DNA of 64,000 nucleotides from positions 1-64,000 of the forward strand of contig JAFAER010000077.1 of assembly GCA_023423895.1 (NCBI GenBank), given 5' to 3'. Numbering within the stretch: position 1 is the first letter of the stretch; every line of letters starts with the position of its first letter. This DNA comes from Pseudomonadota bacterium. GTDB lineage: Bacteria; Myxococcota_A; Polyangia; Polyangiales; Polyangiaceae. The translations under genes were made by a program, and so were the position numbers. Below the pieces are notes generated by a model. The model was not told the origin of the DNA. It did not search any database and saw only the letters and a program-made list of their open reading frames with translations. Positions 1-8,772 of the stretch are shown here, one piece after another.

Positions 1-712
1 CACCACCTCCGCCGTCCGCTCCGGCGTCACGTCCGCCGCCGCCGCCAGCACCATCTCCCCCAGCAGCGCCGTCGCCGCCAGCGGCCCCATCACCGCCAGC
101 GGCGCCGTCGCCGCCAGCGGCCCCATCGCCGCCAGCGGCCCCATCACCGCCAGCGGCGCCGTCGCCGCCGGGCTGACCTGCCGCACCTCCGCCGGTCGCG
201 ACGCCGCCGCCGGTAAGGTCACGGCGCGTGATGGCGTCCAATCGGGAAATCGTGACGTCGCCCCTCAATGTATTCGCTTCACCGAACTCACTCCGGTCCG
301 TCACCACCACGGTCGCGCTCTCGGTGAGCGTGATGGAGTCCTGCCACATGCGGATGATGTCGAAGCCTCGTGTCACGCCCTCGATGTCCGTGACGCGGAA
401 CGTGATGATGGGCGGGCTCACCAGCTCGACCTCGAGCGCGGGGAGGTCGGCGACTCGTGGATTGAAGCGGAGAGGCGCGCTTCCGGGGTCGAACGCGTTC
501 GTCACCACCTCCGCATAGTCCGAGATGCCGTCGCCATCCGTGTCCGCAAGGACCGGCGACGTACCGTAGATGGTGGTCTCGTCGACGTCGGTGAGGCCGT
601 CACCGTCAGTGTCGATCACTGCGCTCGTCGTGGTCGCGGAATCGCAGCCGAGCCCGTGTGCCGTCCAGACGACACATGACAAGGCCATAATGGACCGCAG
701 CGGGCGACGCAT
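1..712 (-). CDS. Calcium-repeat / collagen-like lipoprotein, C-terminus outside window
   Basis: Reading down from an ATG at 712, the frame stays open to the window edge, so the 3' end is missing. The product begins with a short signal peptide ending in a lipobox (LGC at about residue 23). Two Asp-rich repeats follow (DTDGDGLTDVDE and DTDGDGISDYAE), typical of thrombospondin type 3 calcium-binding repeats. A roughly 100-residue segment of no recognised family comes next, then a low-complexity tract of Gly-Gly-Asp-Gly-Ala-Ala repeats, which is a Gly-X-Y (collagen-like) pattern, encoded by 18-bp DNA repeats at about 50-170. It is inferred to be an outer-membrane or surface lipoprotein. Function unknown; no partner is suggested by neighbours. 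Confidence 0.8.
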   Translation of the reverse strand, partial: MRRPLRSIMALSCVVWTAHGLGCDSATTTSAVIDTDGDGLTDVDETTIYGTSPVLADTDGDGISDYAEVVTNAFDPGSAPLRFNPRVADLPALEVELVSPPIITFRVTDIEGVTRGFDIIRMWQDSITLTESATVVVTDRSEFGEANTLRGDVTISRLDAITRRDLTGGGVATGGGAAGQPGGDGAAGGDGAAGGDGAAGGDGAAGGDGAAGGDGAAGGDGAGGGGGRDAGADGGGG

Positions 713-773
713 GGCGTATTCCCGCCAGCAACGCGCGTGCCCTTTCGCCTGGTTCGACCTGCCTCCTCTGGCC

Positions 774-2540
774 TCACGCGGCCCGGTCGGAGCGATCGGC
801 TGTATCGTCGGCACCGCCGCTCAATGCGTTCGCGCCCCTGAGGTCGCGTGCCAGCAAGGCCGCCGACACCGCAGCGACCGCGAGCAGAGCGACGCCGACT
901 GCGCGATGTCCGAGGATCCACTTTCCCACTCCGAACAGCGACGCATAGACGAGCACGCATCCGAGCACCCAGTCGCGTGCGCGCACGGGAAGCGGCGGCG
1001 GCGCTCCAGCATGGCCGCTGCGCGTCGCGATCGCTCTCCATCCTGGCCCGGCCGGACGGACGCGATCGAAGAACGCGAGGAGCGTCGCCTCCGGCTCCGG
1101 CTTGGTCGCGAACGTCGTCGCGACCCAGATCACCGTCGTGCATGCCAACGTCCCGAGCATCAGCCACGCGAACTCCCGCGGCTCGTCTGGACGCAGCCCC
1201 ACGACGTGAAGGAGGACCATCGACGTCACGAAGGAGCCTGCCATCGCGCTGATCTCGCTCCAGGCGTTGATGCGCCACCAGTACCAGCGAAGGATCAAGA
1301 CGAGCCCCGTACCCGAGCCGAGCGCGAGGAGAATGCGCCACGCGCCCGCCACGGACTCGAGGAAGAGCGTGAGCACTCCCCCGATGACCATCGTCGCGAG
1401 CGTCGCGAGTCGCGACGCCCGGACGTAGTGCGCGTCCGTCTCCTTCGTCCGGACGAATCGACGATAGAGGTCGGTCACGAAATAGGACGCACCCCAGTTC
1501 AAGTGCGTCGCGACGGTCGACATGTACGCCGCAAGGAAGCCGGCCATCATCAACCCGCGAAGTGATGGTGGCAGGTGATCGATCATGACGCGGACGTAGC
1601 CGGCCTCTGGATCTTCCATCGGGCCGTAGAGGACCGACGCGGCAAGCGCTGTCAGGATCCAGGGCCACGAACGGATGGTGTAGTGCGCGACGTTGAACCA
1701 CAGGGTCGCGAGCACGCCGTCGCGCTCGGTCTTCGCCGAGAAGATGCGCTGCGCAACGTAACCGCCTCCGCCCGGCTCGGCGCCCGGATACCAGGCCGCC
1801 CACCATTGAACCCCGACGTAGACCGCGAAGGTCAGCGCTGGCATCCACGCCGAGTCGAGATCGGGCACGAACGCGAGCTTCTCCGGCGGAAGTGACGCCT
1901 GCAGCCGCTCGATCCCACCTGCCGCACGGACGGCCACCACCGCGAGGACGATCGTCATGCCGAGCTTCACGAGGAACTGGAGGACGTCGGTGACGAGGAC
2001 GCCCCAGAGCCCCGACACCGAGACGTAGAACGCGGTGAGGAGGAGGCACGCCGCGACCGCGGGCCCCTTCGGCAGTCCGAGAGTCAAGCCAAGGATCTTC
2101 GCCATGGCGAGATTGACCCACCCGATGATCATGCAGTTGACCGGCAGCGCGAGGTACAGCGCACGAAAGGCGCGGAGGCCGGATGCCGAGCGGCCCGCAT
2201 AGCGGATCTCGATGAGCTCGACGTCGGTCGTGACGCCTGCGCGCCGCCAGAGCGCAGCGAAGAAGAAGACCGTCAGGATGCCGCTCGCGACGGAGCTCCA
2301 CCACAGCCAGTTCCCGGCGATCCCGCTGCGCGCCACCATTCCCGTCACGGCGAGCGGCGTGTCTGCGCCGAAGGTCGTCGCGACCATCGAGGTCCCTGCG
2401 AGCCACCACGGCACGTTTCGCCCCGAGAGGAAGAACTCGCTCGTGCTTCCGCCCGCGCGCCGCGCGAACGCAAGACCGAGCACCACGTTGAGGGCGAAGA
2501 ACCCGACGACGATCGCCCAGTCGACGACGCTGAGCCTCAT
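774..2540 (-). CDS. Sodium:solute symporter family (SSS) transporter
   Basis: A 588-residue, very hydrophobic protein with about 13 predicted membrane segments. The N-terminal segment (VVDWAIVVGFFALNVVLGL) followed by a GR-containing loop and a Gly/Thr-rich TM2 (FGADTPLAVTG) matches the SSS family, which uses a sodium gradient to import sugars, amino acids or other small solutes. Length is usual for the family. The substrate cannot be read from the sequence. The frame is open further upstream to 2636, but the ATG at 2540 is preferred because it places the first transmembrane helix right after a short N-terminus; the extra 32 residues are not membrane-like. The region 2541-2738 must hold promoters for this gene and for the divergent small gene. 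Confidence 0.9.
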   Translation of the reverse strand: MRLSVVDWAIVVGFFALNVVLGLAFARRAGGSTSEFFLSGRNVPWWLAGTSMVATTFGADTPLAVTGMVARSGIAGNWLWWSSVASGILTVFFFAALWRRAGVTTDVELIEIRYAGRSASGLRAFRALYLALPVNCMIIGWVNLAMAKILGLTLGLPKGPAVAACLLLTAFYVSVSGLWGVLVTDVLQFLVKLGMTIVLAVVAVRAAGGIERLQASLPPEKLAFVPDLDSAWMPALTFAVYVGVQWWAAWYPGAEPGGGGYVAQRIFSAKTERDGVLATLWFNVAHYTIRSWPWILTALAASVLYGPMEDPEAGYVRVMIDHLPPSLRGLMMAGFLAAYMSTVATHLNWGASYFVTDLYRRFVRTKETDAHYVRASRLATLATMVIGGVLTLFLESVAGAWRILLALGSGTGLVLILRWYWWRINAWSEISAMAGSFVTSMVLLHVVGLRPDEPREFAWLMLGTLACTTVIWVATTFATKPEPEATLLAFFDRVRPAGPGWRAIATRSGHAGAPPPLPVRARDWVLGCVLVYASLFGVGKWILGHRAVGVALLAVAAVSAALLARDLRGANALSGGADDTADRSDRAA

Positions 2541-2738
2541 CGATGTACCGAACGAGCACGGAGACGAACGATGCGAGGGAACACCTTCCGATGTTCGCAC
2601 GCCGGACGACCGAAGATCCTCGGCAGCGTGCCGCATGCGACGCGACCGAGCTCGAGGTCGAGATCACACGCGGCGGAGCACGCGAAGGCGCGGGCGCATC
2701 CGGCGACGACGACCTACGTTGGGGGCAAGGTGCATGTC

Positions 2739-2993
2739 ATGGATGATCGTTCGTCGGAGGTCACGCATCGCCGGAGCTGGAGCTGGAGCTACTTGCTTCC
2801 GCTCGTCTGGATCGGGTTGGGTGCCCGCATCGCGGTCGCAATGGTGCGCGGGGAATCGTTGCACGACGACTTCCTCTCGCTCGCGCTCGTCGCGTTCTTC
2901 ATGACCACGGCCGTCCTCGGAAGCCAGGTATGGTCGTGGCTCCACGATCACCGGGACCGCTTCGCGCTTCGACACCGCCGTGCTGGAGGTTGA
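2739..2993 (+). CDS. Small two-helix membrane protein
   Basis: An 84-residue product with two likely membrane helices (about residues 17-33 and 42-62) and a basic, His/Arg-rich C-terminus, so it is probably an inner-membrane protein with cytoplasmic tails. The chosen ATG follows a G-rich stretch (ggggg at 2720-2725) that could act as ribosome-binding site; a GTG nine bases earlier is an alternative. No family recognised. It is divergent from the symporter and convergent with the ATPase gene downstream. Confidence 0.5.
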   Translation: MDDRSSEVTHRRSWSWSYLLPLVWIGLGARIAVAMVRGESLHDDFLSLALVAFFMTTAVLGSQVWSWLHDHRDRFALRHRRAGG

Positions 2994-3008
2994 GCGGCTG
3001 GCGGCAGG

Positions 3009-3512
3009 TCAGCGGCGGATCGGCAGCGCGATGGTGATGCTGGTGCCGTGCTCCTCGGGATCGCGGCGGCTCTCGACCTCGATCGTTCCTCCGTGGGCCG
3101 CCACGATCTGACGAACGAGAGAGAGCGCGAGCCCCTCCGCGTGCACGGCCCCTCGCCGGCGCTCGAACAAGAACGGGAGCTTGTCATCGGGGATGCCGGG
3201 GCCGTCGTCCTGAACGGAGATCGACAAAGTGTCTGCCCCGCTCTCCCGCGTGACGTGCACGAGGACCGAGCCGCCGACGTCGCCGCTCGGCTCGCCCTTG
3301 TCGACGTACCGGAGCGCGTTTCCCACGAGCGCCGTCACCGACCACGCGAGCTTCTCGCGATCGACCTTGATGCGCGGAACATCGCCGAGCTTGGCGATGT
3401 GCAGATCGATCCGCGAACGCGCCGCTTGATCGACCAGCGGCTGCAAGCTGCCGGTGAGCAGCTCGGCCACGTCGGTCTCTTCGAGATGGATGGGAACGTT
3501 CGAATCGGACAT
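3009..3512 (-). CDS. Stand-alone histidine-kinase-type ATPase domain (GHKL), no H-box
   Basis: A 167-residue protein that aligns with the ATP-binding half of a sensor histidine kinase. The N box (WSVTALVGNALRYV, about 58-71), G1 box (DDGPGIPDD) and G2-type segment (GLALSLVRQIVAAHGG) are present, and the end (GTSITIALP) is the usual last strand. The phospho-accepting His helix (DHp) that precedes this domain in kinases is absent: the protein starts at the linker before the first ATPase strand. It may therefore be an anti-sigma-type kinase, a regulator of another kinase, or a remnant of one. The ATG at 3512 is the only good start. Confidence 0.8.
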   Translation of the reverse strand: MSDSNVPIHLEETDVAELLTGSLQPLVDQAARSRIDLHIAKLGDVPRIKVDREKLAWSVTALVGNALRYVDKGEPSGDVGGSVLVHVTRESGADTLSISVQDDGPGIPDDKLPFLFERRRGAVHAEGLALSLVRQIVAAHGGTIEVESRRDPEEHGTSITIALPIRR

Positions 3513-3592
3513 CGGCGAGGCCCCGTGGCGCGGTCACAACATGGGATACGGATCGCGGATGCGTAGAGAAGGCGCGACGCCGCAGCGACCAG

Positions 3593-4450
3593 TCAGGCCC
3601 GTCGCCAGCTGACCGCTTCGTCGTCCTCTGCTGCTTGCCCGCCTCCGATCAGCACGAGCTCGGTGCCTTCGTGCTCGAGGAAGACGGGGTCGAGCGGCGT
3701 GAAGCGGCGCTTGCCGAACTTGTCCATCAGGCCGTCGTCCAGAATCGACGGCTCGGAAAATGGGGTCTCCGGCTCCTCGCGATCGCGAACACGCCACTTG
3801 GCCTGCGGGTTGAAGACGGCGGCGATGTAGCTCGCGCGCGGAACGAGGCGAAGCTGCCGGATCAACATGCCCGTGATGGCATCGTTCTCGAGCTCGAGCT
3901 CGTAGAGCAGATGCGCATGGTCCCGATGCGTGGCGATCGCGTACGTGCCACGAGCGACCTCGATGACGCCAGGTTGGTTGCGCACGCCGCGCGTCTTCGT
4001 CGTGTAGCGTCTCGGTCCGAGGTCGGACACGACATGTGCAGCCGATCCGACACGGTCGACGTACGCCCATTGCCGCTCGCGCACGCGAGGATCGGGCATG
4101 CGCTTCTTTCCGACCGAGATCCGGCGCACGGAGCCGCGGTTCCGAGGCGCGAGCGTGAAGGAGAAGCGCTGAACGTCTTCGAGGGACGTGGGCGCCTCGA
4201 CCTCGACCCGCGGCCTCACGAAGAAGCGAATCTTGCCGCTTTCGACGACGAGAAACGACGCCTCTTCGAGCGGTTGTCCTCGTGCGAACCGCGACTCGGA
4301 AGACGCCTCAGCCTCGCGTTTGGACGCGACTGGCGCCTGCGCTTGTGGCGACGAGGGTGCGGACGAGACCGGGGCGAACGAATCCACCGGGTCACGTTCG
4401 AGCCCCTCGTCCATCTCCCCGTCCTGCTCCAGCTCGACCTGCACGACCAT
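3593..4450 (-). CDS. Hypothetical protein with acidic N-terminus
   Basis: About 285 residues, not recognised. The first ~70 residues are acidic and low-complexity (rich in Glu, Asp, Pro, Ala, Ser). The remainder looks globular, mixed alpha/beta and soluble, with segments such as FSFTLAPRNRGSVRRISVGKKR and a His-rich stretch (ATHRDHAHLLYELEL). No signal peptide or membrane helix. The open frame extends to a TTG at 4498; the ATG at 4450 is chosen as the first conventional start. Its compositional pattern and intact length support a real gene. It may be an intracellular protein restricted to this lineage. Confidence 0.7.
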   Translation of the reverse strand: MVVQVELEQDGEMDEGLERDPVDSFAPVSSAPSSPQAQAPVASKREAEASSESRFARGQPLEEASFLVVESGKIRFFVRPRVEVEAPTSLEDVQRFSFTLAPRNRGSVRRISVGKKRMPDPRVRERQWAYVDRVGSAAHVVSDLGPRRYTTKTRGVRNQPGVIEVARGTYAIATHRDHAHLLYELELENDAITGMLIRQLRLVPRASYIAAVFNPQAKWRVRDREEPETPFSEPSILDDGLMDKFGKRRFTPLDPVFLEHEGTELVLIGGGQAAEDDEAVSWRRA

Positions 4451-4575
4451 CGTGCAATTCAATGTGCGTTCGCCCGGCGGCGAAGCGAGCGGGAGCAAGG
4501 CCCAAACCGTTGATGAGTTCGACGCGACGGATCAGTCTGTCGACGGATCAGCCTGTCGAGGACGAAACACGTCGC

Positions 4576-5364
4576 TCAGCCTCCACCGTCGAACGCGGCG
4601 TCGCTCGCGCCGCCGTCAGCGGCGTCATCCGAGGCGTCCGACGCTCCCGCATCCGACGCTCCGGCGTCCGGCGTCGGCTCGAACGCAGCATTGTAGCCGG
4701 GCATGCGGCACCCCTTCGGATCGCCGTTGTTCGCGTTCGCCTGAGCGATGCACGCGGTCATCATGCGCGCCACCATCGTCTTCGTCGGCAGGCGGCAGAG
4801 ACCGTCCCGCCCCGAAGCGCCGATCCACTTCCAGAGGCCCGAGCTCCACGCGTAGCTCGACGTCGGGTGGCCCACCGACTCCGTCGAGGCGTAGTCGTCG
4901 ATCCAGCTCCAGAACGAGCCATGCCAGTAGCCACCCGGAAGGTCGCGCATCGCGATCGCTTCTGCAGGCGGATCGGAGAAGATGGCGTTGAAGCGGAAGA
5001 TCGCCGCCCACTGACACTTCTTGCCGGTGTCCGTCCCCTGATCCCAGCTCTTGTTGTTGGGATACCCGACGTTCGGGTTCTTGAACCAGTCGAGCCCGCG
5101 GGTCGAGAAGCCGTTGACCGACGCGCCGACGGACGCGTTCGGTACGGGCACGTCGATATCGTCGACGTTGATCTCGTACTGGTTCACGTCCGAGGCCGCG
5201 ACCTGGAGCGCCTTCAGCGTCGCATCGTTCTCGACCTGCTCCTGGCTGTAGGCGTCTTCACCGGTGGCAGCCTCCTCGTCTTGGTCCTCGGTCGCGGCGG
5301 TACAGCCGACGACGAGTGCGAAGGTGCTGAGGAGGCAGGCCCAGGGAGCGATTCGGCGGTTCAC
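4576..5364 (-). CDS. Exported lipoprotein of unknown function
   Basis: A 262-residue protein with a clear lipoprotein signal peptide (lipobox VVGC, Cys at about 21) and an Asp/Glu-rich segment just after it. The central region is rich in aromatic residues (for example YWHGSFWSWIDDY) and has several Cys, which suggests a disulphide-stabilised extracellular domain. The last ~30 residues are a low-complexity Asp/Ala/Gly/Ser tail with GASDAGASDAS repeats. Not assigned to a family. It sits alone between the previous hypothetical gene and a proline-rich ORF. Confidence 0.75.
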   Translation of the reverse strand: MNRRIAPWACLLSTFALVVGCTAATEDQDEEAATGEDAYSQEQVENDATLKALQVAASDVNQYEINVDDIDVPVPNASVGASVNGFSTRGLDWFKNPNVGYPNNKSWDQGTDTGKKCQWAAIFRFNAIFSDPPAEAIAMRDLPGGYWHGSFWSWIDDYASTESVGHPTSSYAWSSGLWKWIGASGRDGLCRLPTKTMVARMMTACIAQANANNGDPKGCRMPGYNAAFEPTPDAGASDAGASDASDDAADGGASDAAFDGGG

Positions 5365-5474
5365 GCAGAGCGATTCAGCACACAGCGTACCACATGAGCT
5401 TTCGATGCCACCGCGAGTAATTTCCGCAAGTTACGTCGACTCACGGGGCCGCGGCCTGGATCATCCGAGGCGGA

Positions 5475-5726
5475 TCATGGATGCACGATTCGCTTTCCGG
5501 GCTCCTGCCCGGGCGGGGGCGGATCTTTGCGCGGAGGCTCTTTGGGAGCCGGATCGCCGAGCGGCCCTTTACGAATCGACGGGTCTTCGGCCGGAGGCGG
5601 GGCCGGCTCGGGTCCCTTGGGCGGCTCGCGGCGATCACCATCACGATCAGGTGTTCCCGGATCGATGGCGGGGGCGGGCGACGGCTCTTCGCGGGCGGGG
5701 GGGACCTTCGGCTCCGGATGGCTCAT
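5475..5726 (-). CDS. Small proline-rich hypothetical protein
   Basis: From the ATG at 5726 this frame encodes 83 residues dominated by Pro, Glu, Asp and Lys, with no hydrophobic core, so it would be intrinsically disordered. The composition (many charged residues, few Arg) differs from the Arg-rich shadow frames typical of this DNA, which favours a real gene. No good ribosome-binding site is visible upstream. Function unknown. Confidence 0.4.
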   Translation of the reverse strand: MSHPEPKVPPAREEPSPAPAIDPGTPDRDGDRREPPKGPEPAPPPAEDPSIRKGPLGDPAPKEPPRKDPPPPGQEPGKRIVHP

Positions 5727-5925
5727 GTGCTCGCGGGAGAGCGAACGTCGTGCCGCGGCCGGCGCGTTCGAGCGTTTGCCGACCGACCGCGCAGCGACGA
5801 GGGAAAAGATCGCGTCCGCGAGGCACGGCGACGCCGCGGAGCTCGTGCCCGAACGACAGGCAGAAATGCCCCGGCTGCATGGCAGAGGTGCCAAGGTGCC
5901 GCCACGCCGTGGTAGTTACGCGCCC

Positions 5926-6828
5926 ATGCGCGACGCCGAAAGCCTTCGCTTCGACGACGTCGTCACGTTCTTGACCGTGCATCACACGCGGTCGATCTCG
6001 GCGGCTGCGCGGCAGCTGCAGGTGACGCCATCGCAGGTCAGCAAGGCCGTCGCGCGCCTGGAGGTGTTCGTCGGCGCGCAGCTCCTCGCGCGTGGGTCAC
6101 GCGGCGTCGCGGTGAGCATGGCCGGGCTCCGCGCCATCCCGATGCTCGAGGAGATCGCACGCGGGGTACGCGACCTGAAGAGCCAGCAGCCGGACGCGAC
6201 CCCCATGGTCCGCGTCGCGGCCCCCTCGTCGATCCTCTCGTGTGTGGCTGGCGTGCTCGCCCGCAGCGCGCGCTCCATGCGCTTTTCGTGTCTCGAGCTC
6301 GACCCGGTCCGCACCCGCGCGCTCGCGTTCGAAGATGTCTTCGACGTTGCGCTCCTCGCCGACGACCGCTCGCTCGGCGAGCTCTACACCCACGAGCCCA
6401 TCGGTGAAGCCGAGAGCTGCCTCTTTGCGAGACCTTCTCTCGCGCAGCGACTCGGGCCTCAGCCGGTCCCGGAAGACGCTCTGCGCGGGGTGCCGTTCGT
6501 GATGCCGCTACTGTTGCAAGACACACGCGTCTCCGGGGGCCGGGACCTCTGTCCCCTGCCCTTCGAGCACCGTACGCCGGGCCACGCCGCCGCGACGTTC
6601 GGTGCTGCGCTGGAGTTGGCGACGAGCTCCGATCACTTCGTCTTCGGACCGCGCGTCGCCGCGCGCGGTCAGCTCGCGCGCCGCGAGCTCGTCGAGATCG
6701 CGGTCGAGGGATGGTCCGTCCACTGGACGATCTACCTCGCGTGTCACACGACGCGCGTGCAGGCCAAGACCGCGCGTGCGCTGAAGACGGTGCTCTCGCG
6801 ATGGCTCGCAGAGTCGAGCACGACCTGA
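5926..6828 (+). CDS. LysR-family transcriptional regulator
   Basis: A 300-residue protein of usual LysR length. Residues ~5-65 form the winged helix-turn-helix (FLTVHHTRSISAAARQLQV followed by TPSQVSKAVARLE). The remaining part fits the periplasmic-binding-protein-like effector domain, starting at VRVAAPSSILSC. Such proteins bind a small ligand and activate or repress neighbouring or distant genes. The target is unclear: the next gene downstream is a secreted protease 340 bp away and the upstream gene is opposite. The frame is open upstream, but the ATG at 5926 begins the conserved domain directly. Confidence 0.88.
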   Translation: MRDAESLRFDDVVTFLTVHHTRSISAAARQLQVTPSQVSKAVARLEVFVGAQLLARGSRGVAVSMAGLRAIPMLEEIARGVRDLKSQQPDATPMVRVAAPSSILSCVAGVLARSARSMRFSCLELDPVRTRALAFEDVFDVALLADDRSLGELYTHEPIGEAESCLFARPSLAQRLGPQPVPEDALRGVPFVMPLLLQDTRVSGGRDLCPLPFEHRTPGHAAATFGAALELATSSDHFVFGPRVAARGQLARRELVEIAVEGWSVHWTIYLACHTTRVQAKTARALKTVLSRWLAESSTT

Positions 6829-7171
6829 TCCGACGCTGACGCGTCGCCCGAGAACACGCTGCGGCTCTGCTCGATTCCCGCGTCTCACGGGCATATCGCT
6901 GCCTTCCGACCTCGGCTCGGAAAAGTTCGTTCGCGGCGGACCGTTATCGGTTGCTTCCGAACACGACGCGCACGCGACGTCCTTTTTCTCGAGCGATCGA
7001 CGTCGTACCGCCGAGCTCGCGGCACACACGTAGCGTCGTCGCCGCACCTCGGCGCTTTGACGTTTCGGAAAAGCTCCGTGTCTCGGCCGCGGACTGCTGC
7101 GATGCGTTCGGATCGGGCTCATTGTCGTCCGCCGATGAGGGGTCGGCCGAGGTCGGAAGAACAGGAGCCAT
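6829..7171. other. Intergenic region, 343 bp
   Basis: No coding potential I would defend on either strand. It contains the 3' flank of the LysR gene and the upstream region of the protease gene. A somewhat AT-richer patch lies around 6918-6960. The ribosome-binding site of the next gene (aggag) is at its end. No convincing hairpin terminator or operator was found. Confidence 0.6.
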
Positions 7172-7942
7172 ATGATCAAGGTCGCCAGGGAGCTCGAAGC
7201 CTTCAAGTTGTCGCTCGCCGCAAGCGCGCTCGCCTTCGCGAGCATGGGCTGCGCCGCAGAGGCCGCCGACGAGACGAACGATGAAGAAGTCGCGAGCACC
7301 TCTTCGGCGATCGTCGGTGGTCAGACGACGACAGAATACGACGCGGTCGGCGCACTCACGCAGCGTGGTCGCTCGTTCTGCACGGGCACGGTCGTCGCGA
7401 AGCGCCTCGTCGTGACCGCCGCTCACTGCCTCCAGGACGTGCAGGCGGCGAACGTCCGCTTCGCTCTCGGCCCGAACGCATCGTCGCCGGAGGCGCAGCT
7501 CGGCGTCGCTCTGATCGTCCCGCATCCGCAGTACGATGCACGCCGGCTCACGAACGACATCGGCGTGCTCGTGCTCTCGCAGGATGCGCCCGTCGCGCCC
7601 GTTCCGATCAACGACTCCATGACGTCGAGCTGGGTCGGTCGCTCGCTCACGTTCGTCGGCTACGGCGTGACCAGCGGCTTCGGCAAAGCCGGCAGCGGCG
7701 TGAAGCGCGCCGTCGACATCGCCGTCTCCGAGGTCGGCTCGACGCAGTTCGCGTACGAGGATCGCCGGAAGAACACCTGCTTCGGCGACTCGGGAGGCCC
7801 GGCCTTCACGACCGACGCCGCAGGCAACCTCGCCATCGTGGGCGTCACCTCCTATGGCGACCGGTCGTGCACCGAGTTCGGCGTCGACACGCGCGTCGAC
7901 GCGTTCCGCGGCTGGATCGCGACCGCCGCAGCGCAGCAGTAA
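7172..7942 (+). CDS. Trypsin-like (S1A) serine protease, lipoprotein
   Basis: A 256-residue exported protease. The signal peptide ends in a lipobox (MGC, Cys at ~27), followed by an acidic linker. The mature protease starts at IVGG (~47-50), as in trypsins activated by cleavage. The catalytic triad is visible: His in TAAHC (~85), Asp in NDIGVL (~129) and Ser in GDSGGP (~207). It would cleave proteins at the cell surface or outside the cell. Myxobacterial predators typically carry many such enzymes. A ribosome-binding site (aggag) lies just upstream of the ATG. It is a single gene; the next unit starts about 75 bp later. Confidence 0.93.
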   Translation: MIKVARELEAFKLSLAASALAFASMGCAAEAADETNDEEVASTSSAIVGGQTTTEYDAVGALTQRGRSFCTGTVVAKRLVVTAAHCLQDVQAANVRFALGPNASSPEAQLGVALIVPHPQYDARRLTNDIGVLVLSQDAPVAPVPINDSMTSSWVGRSLTFVGYGVTSGFGKAGSGVKRAVDIAVSEVGSTQFAYEDRRKNTCFGDSGGPAFTTDAAGNLAIVGVTSYGDRSCTEFGVDTRVDAFRGWIATAAAQQ

Positions 7943-8018
7943 CGGCTGGCGCCCGAAATCGCGCCGGGCTCGGTCACGAACATCGGCCGGCCTGCTAGTA
8001 CTGGCAGGAGGTCGGAAC

Positions 8019-8225
8019 ATGAACGTCGAACGAGCGCGAGCGCTCTGGAAGAAAGCCCTGCCGTTTGCCCTCGCCGCGATCGGGCTGGGAGCGGCGGGCA
8101 CCGCCGCGGCGAAGCACTACGCCGAGGGCGACAGCTGCTGCAAGCCGGGTGCGTCCTGCTGCTACCCCGGCTCGCCGTGCTGCCATCACGGTAACAACGA
8201 CGTCGACGCGGTCACGCAGCGCTGA
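8019..8225 (+). CDS. Membrane-anchored Cys-Cys repeat microprotein
   Basis: A 68-residue protein preceded by a strong ribosome-binding site (gcaggagg). Residues 13-31 form one hydrophobic helix (signal anchor or signal peptide). The exposed tail then has three Cys-Cys pairs at 40-41, 47-48 and 54-55 with a seven-residue period (CCKPGAS, CCYPGSP, CCHHGNN) and ends in a short acidic stretch. Such paired Cys with Pro-Gly turns and a His pair suggest metal binding or disulphide chemistry outside the cytoplasm. It starts a unit with an ECF sigma factor, which begins four bases after its stop. No named family recognised. Confidence 0.8.
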   Translation: MNVERARALWKKALPFALAAIGLGAAGTAAAKHYAEGDSCCKPGASCCYPGSPCCHHGNNDVDAVTQR

Positions 8226-8229
8226 TTCC

Positions 8230-8772
8230 GTGGGTGGCGCTGGCGCATCGGAAGCCGAGCTGAACGGCCTGATGGACCGTCTCGCCGACGGTGATCGCTC
8301 TGCGTTCACGCCTCTCTTCGAGGCGCTGTATCCGCGGGCGCTCACCGTCGCGCGCCGCCGTCTCGACGATGAAGCACACGCCGAGGACGCCGCGCAACGG
8401 ACGATGACCGCCGTCTTTGCTCGCGCCATCGAGTTCACGCCGGGCCGTCCGGTGTTGCCCTGGTTCTATGCGATCGCGGCGAACGAGACCCATGCCGTCG
8501 CCCGGAAGGTTCGCCTCGCCGCGTCGCGCGAGGCGCCGCCCAGCGCAGCTGCTCTCGTTCCAGCCCAGGATGATCCGGAAGGCGCGCTCTCGGTCGCGGA
8601 GATGCGCGCGCTGCTCCGTGATGCCGTCGCTGCGCTCGATCCGCTCTCCGCGGCCGCGATCGAAGGACAACTCGCCGACGATCCGAGCGACGGACCTCGC
8701 TCCCCTGCCATGCGCAAGCGCGTATCGCGTGCGTATGCGCGCCTGCGTGCGCTGCTCGGAGGATCAACATGA
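8230..8772 (+). CDS. ECF-type RNA polymerase sigma factor
   Basis: About 180 residues. Region 2 spans roughly 28-93 (LFEALYPRALTVARRRLDDE, then AEDAAQRTMTAVFARA, then PWFYAIAANE), and a shortened region 4 lies at about 124-175 ending in MRKRVSRAYARLRALL. This is the ECF architecture. The GTG at 8230 is the likely start, four bases after the upstream Cys-Cys gene; an ATG at 8272 would lose part of helix 1. Region 4 is less conserved than usual. The stop overlaps the next start (ATGA), so the next product, a membrane protein, is the natural candidate for its anti-sigma factor, although no zinc-binding anti-sigma motif is seen there. Confidence 0.88.
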   Translation: MGGAGASEAELNGLMDRLADGDRSAFTPLFEALYPRALTVARRRLDDEAHAEDAAQRTMTAVFARAIEFTPGRPVLPWFYAIAANETHAVARKVRLAASREAPPSAAALVPAQDDPEGALSVAEMRALLRDAVAALDPLSAAAIEGQLADDPSDGPRSPAMRKRVSRAYARLRALLGGST

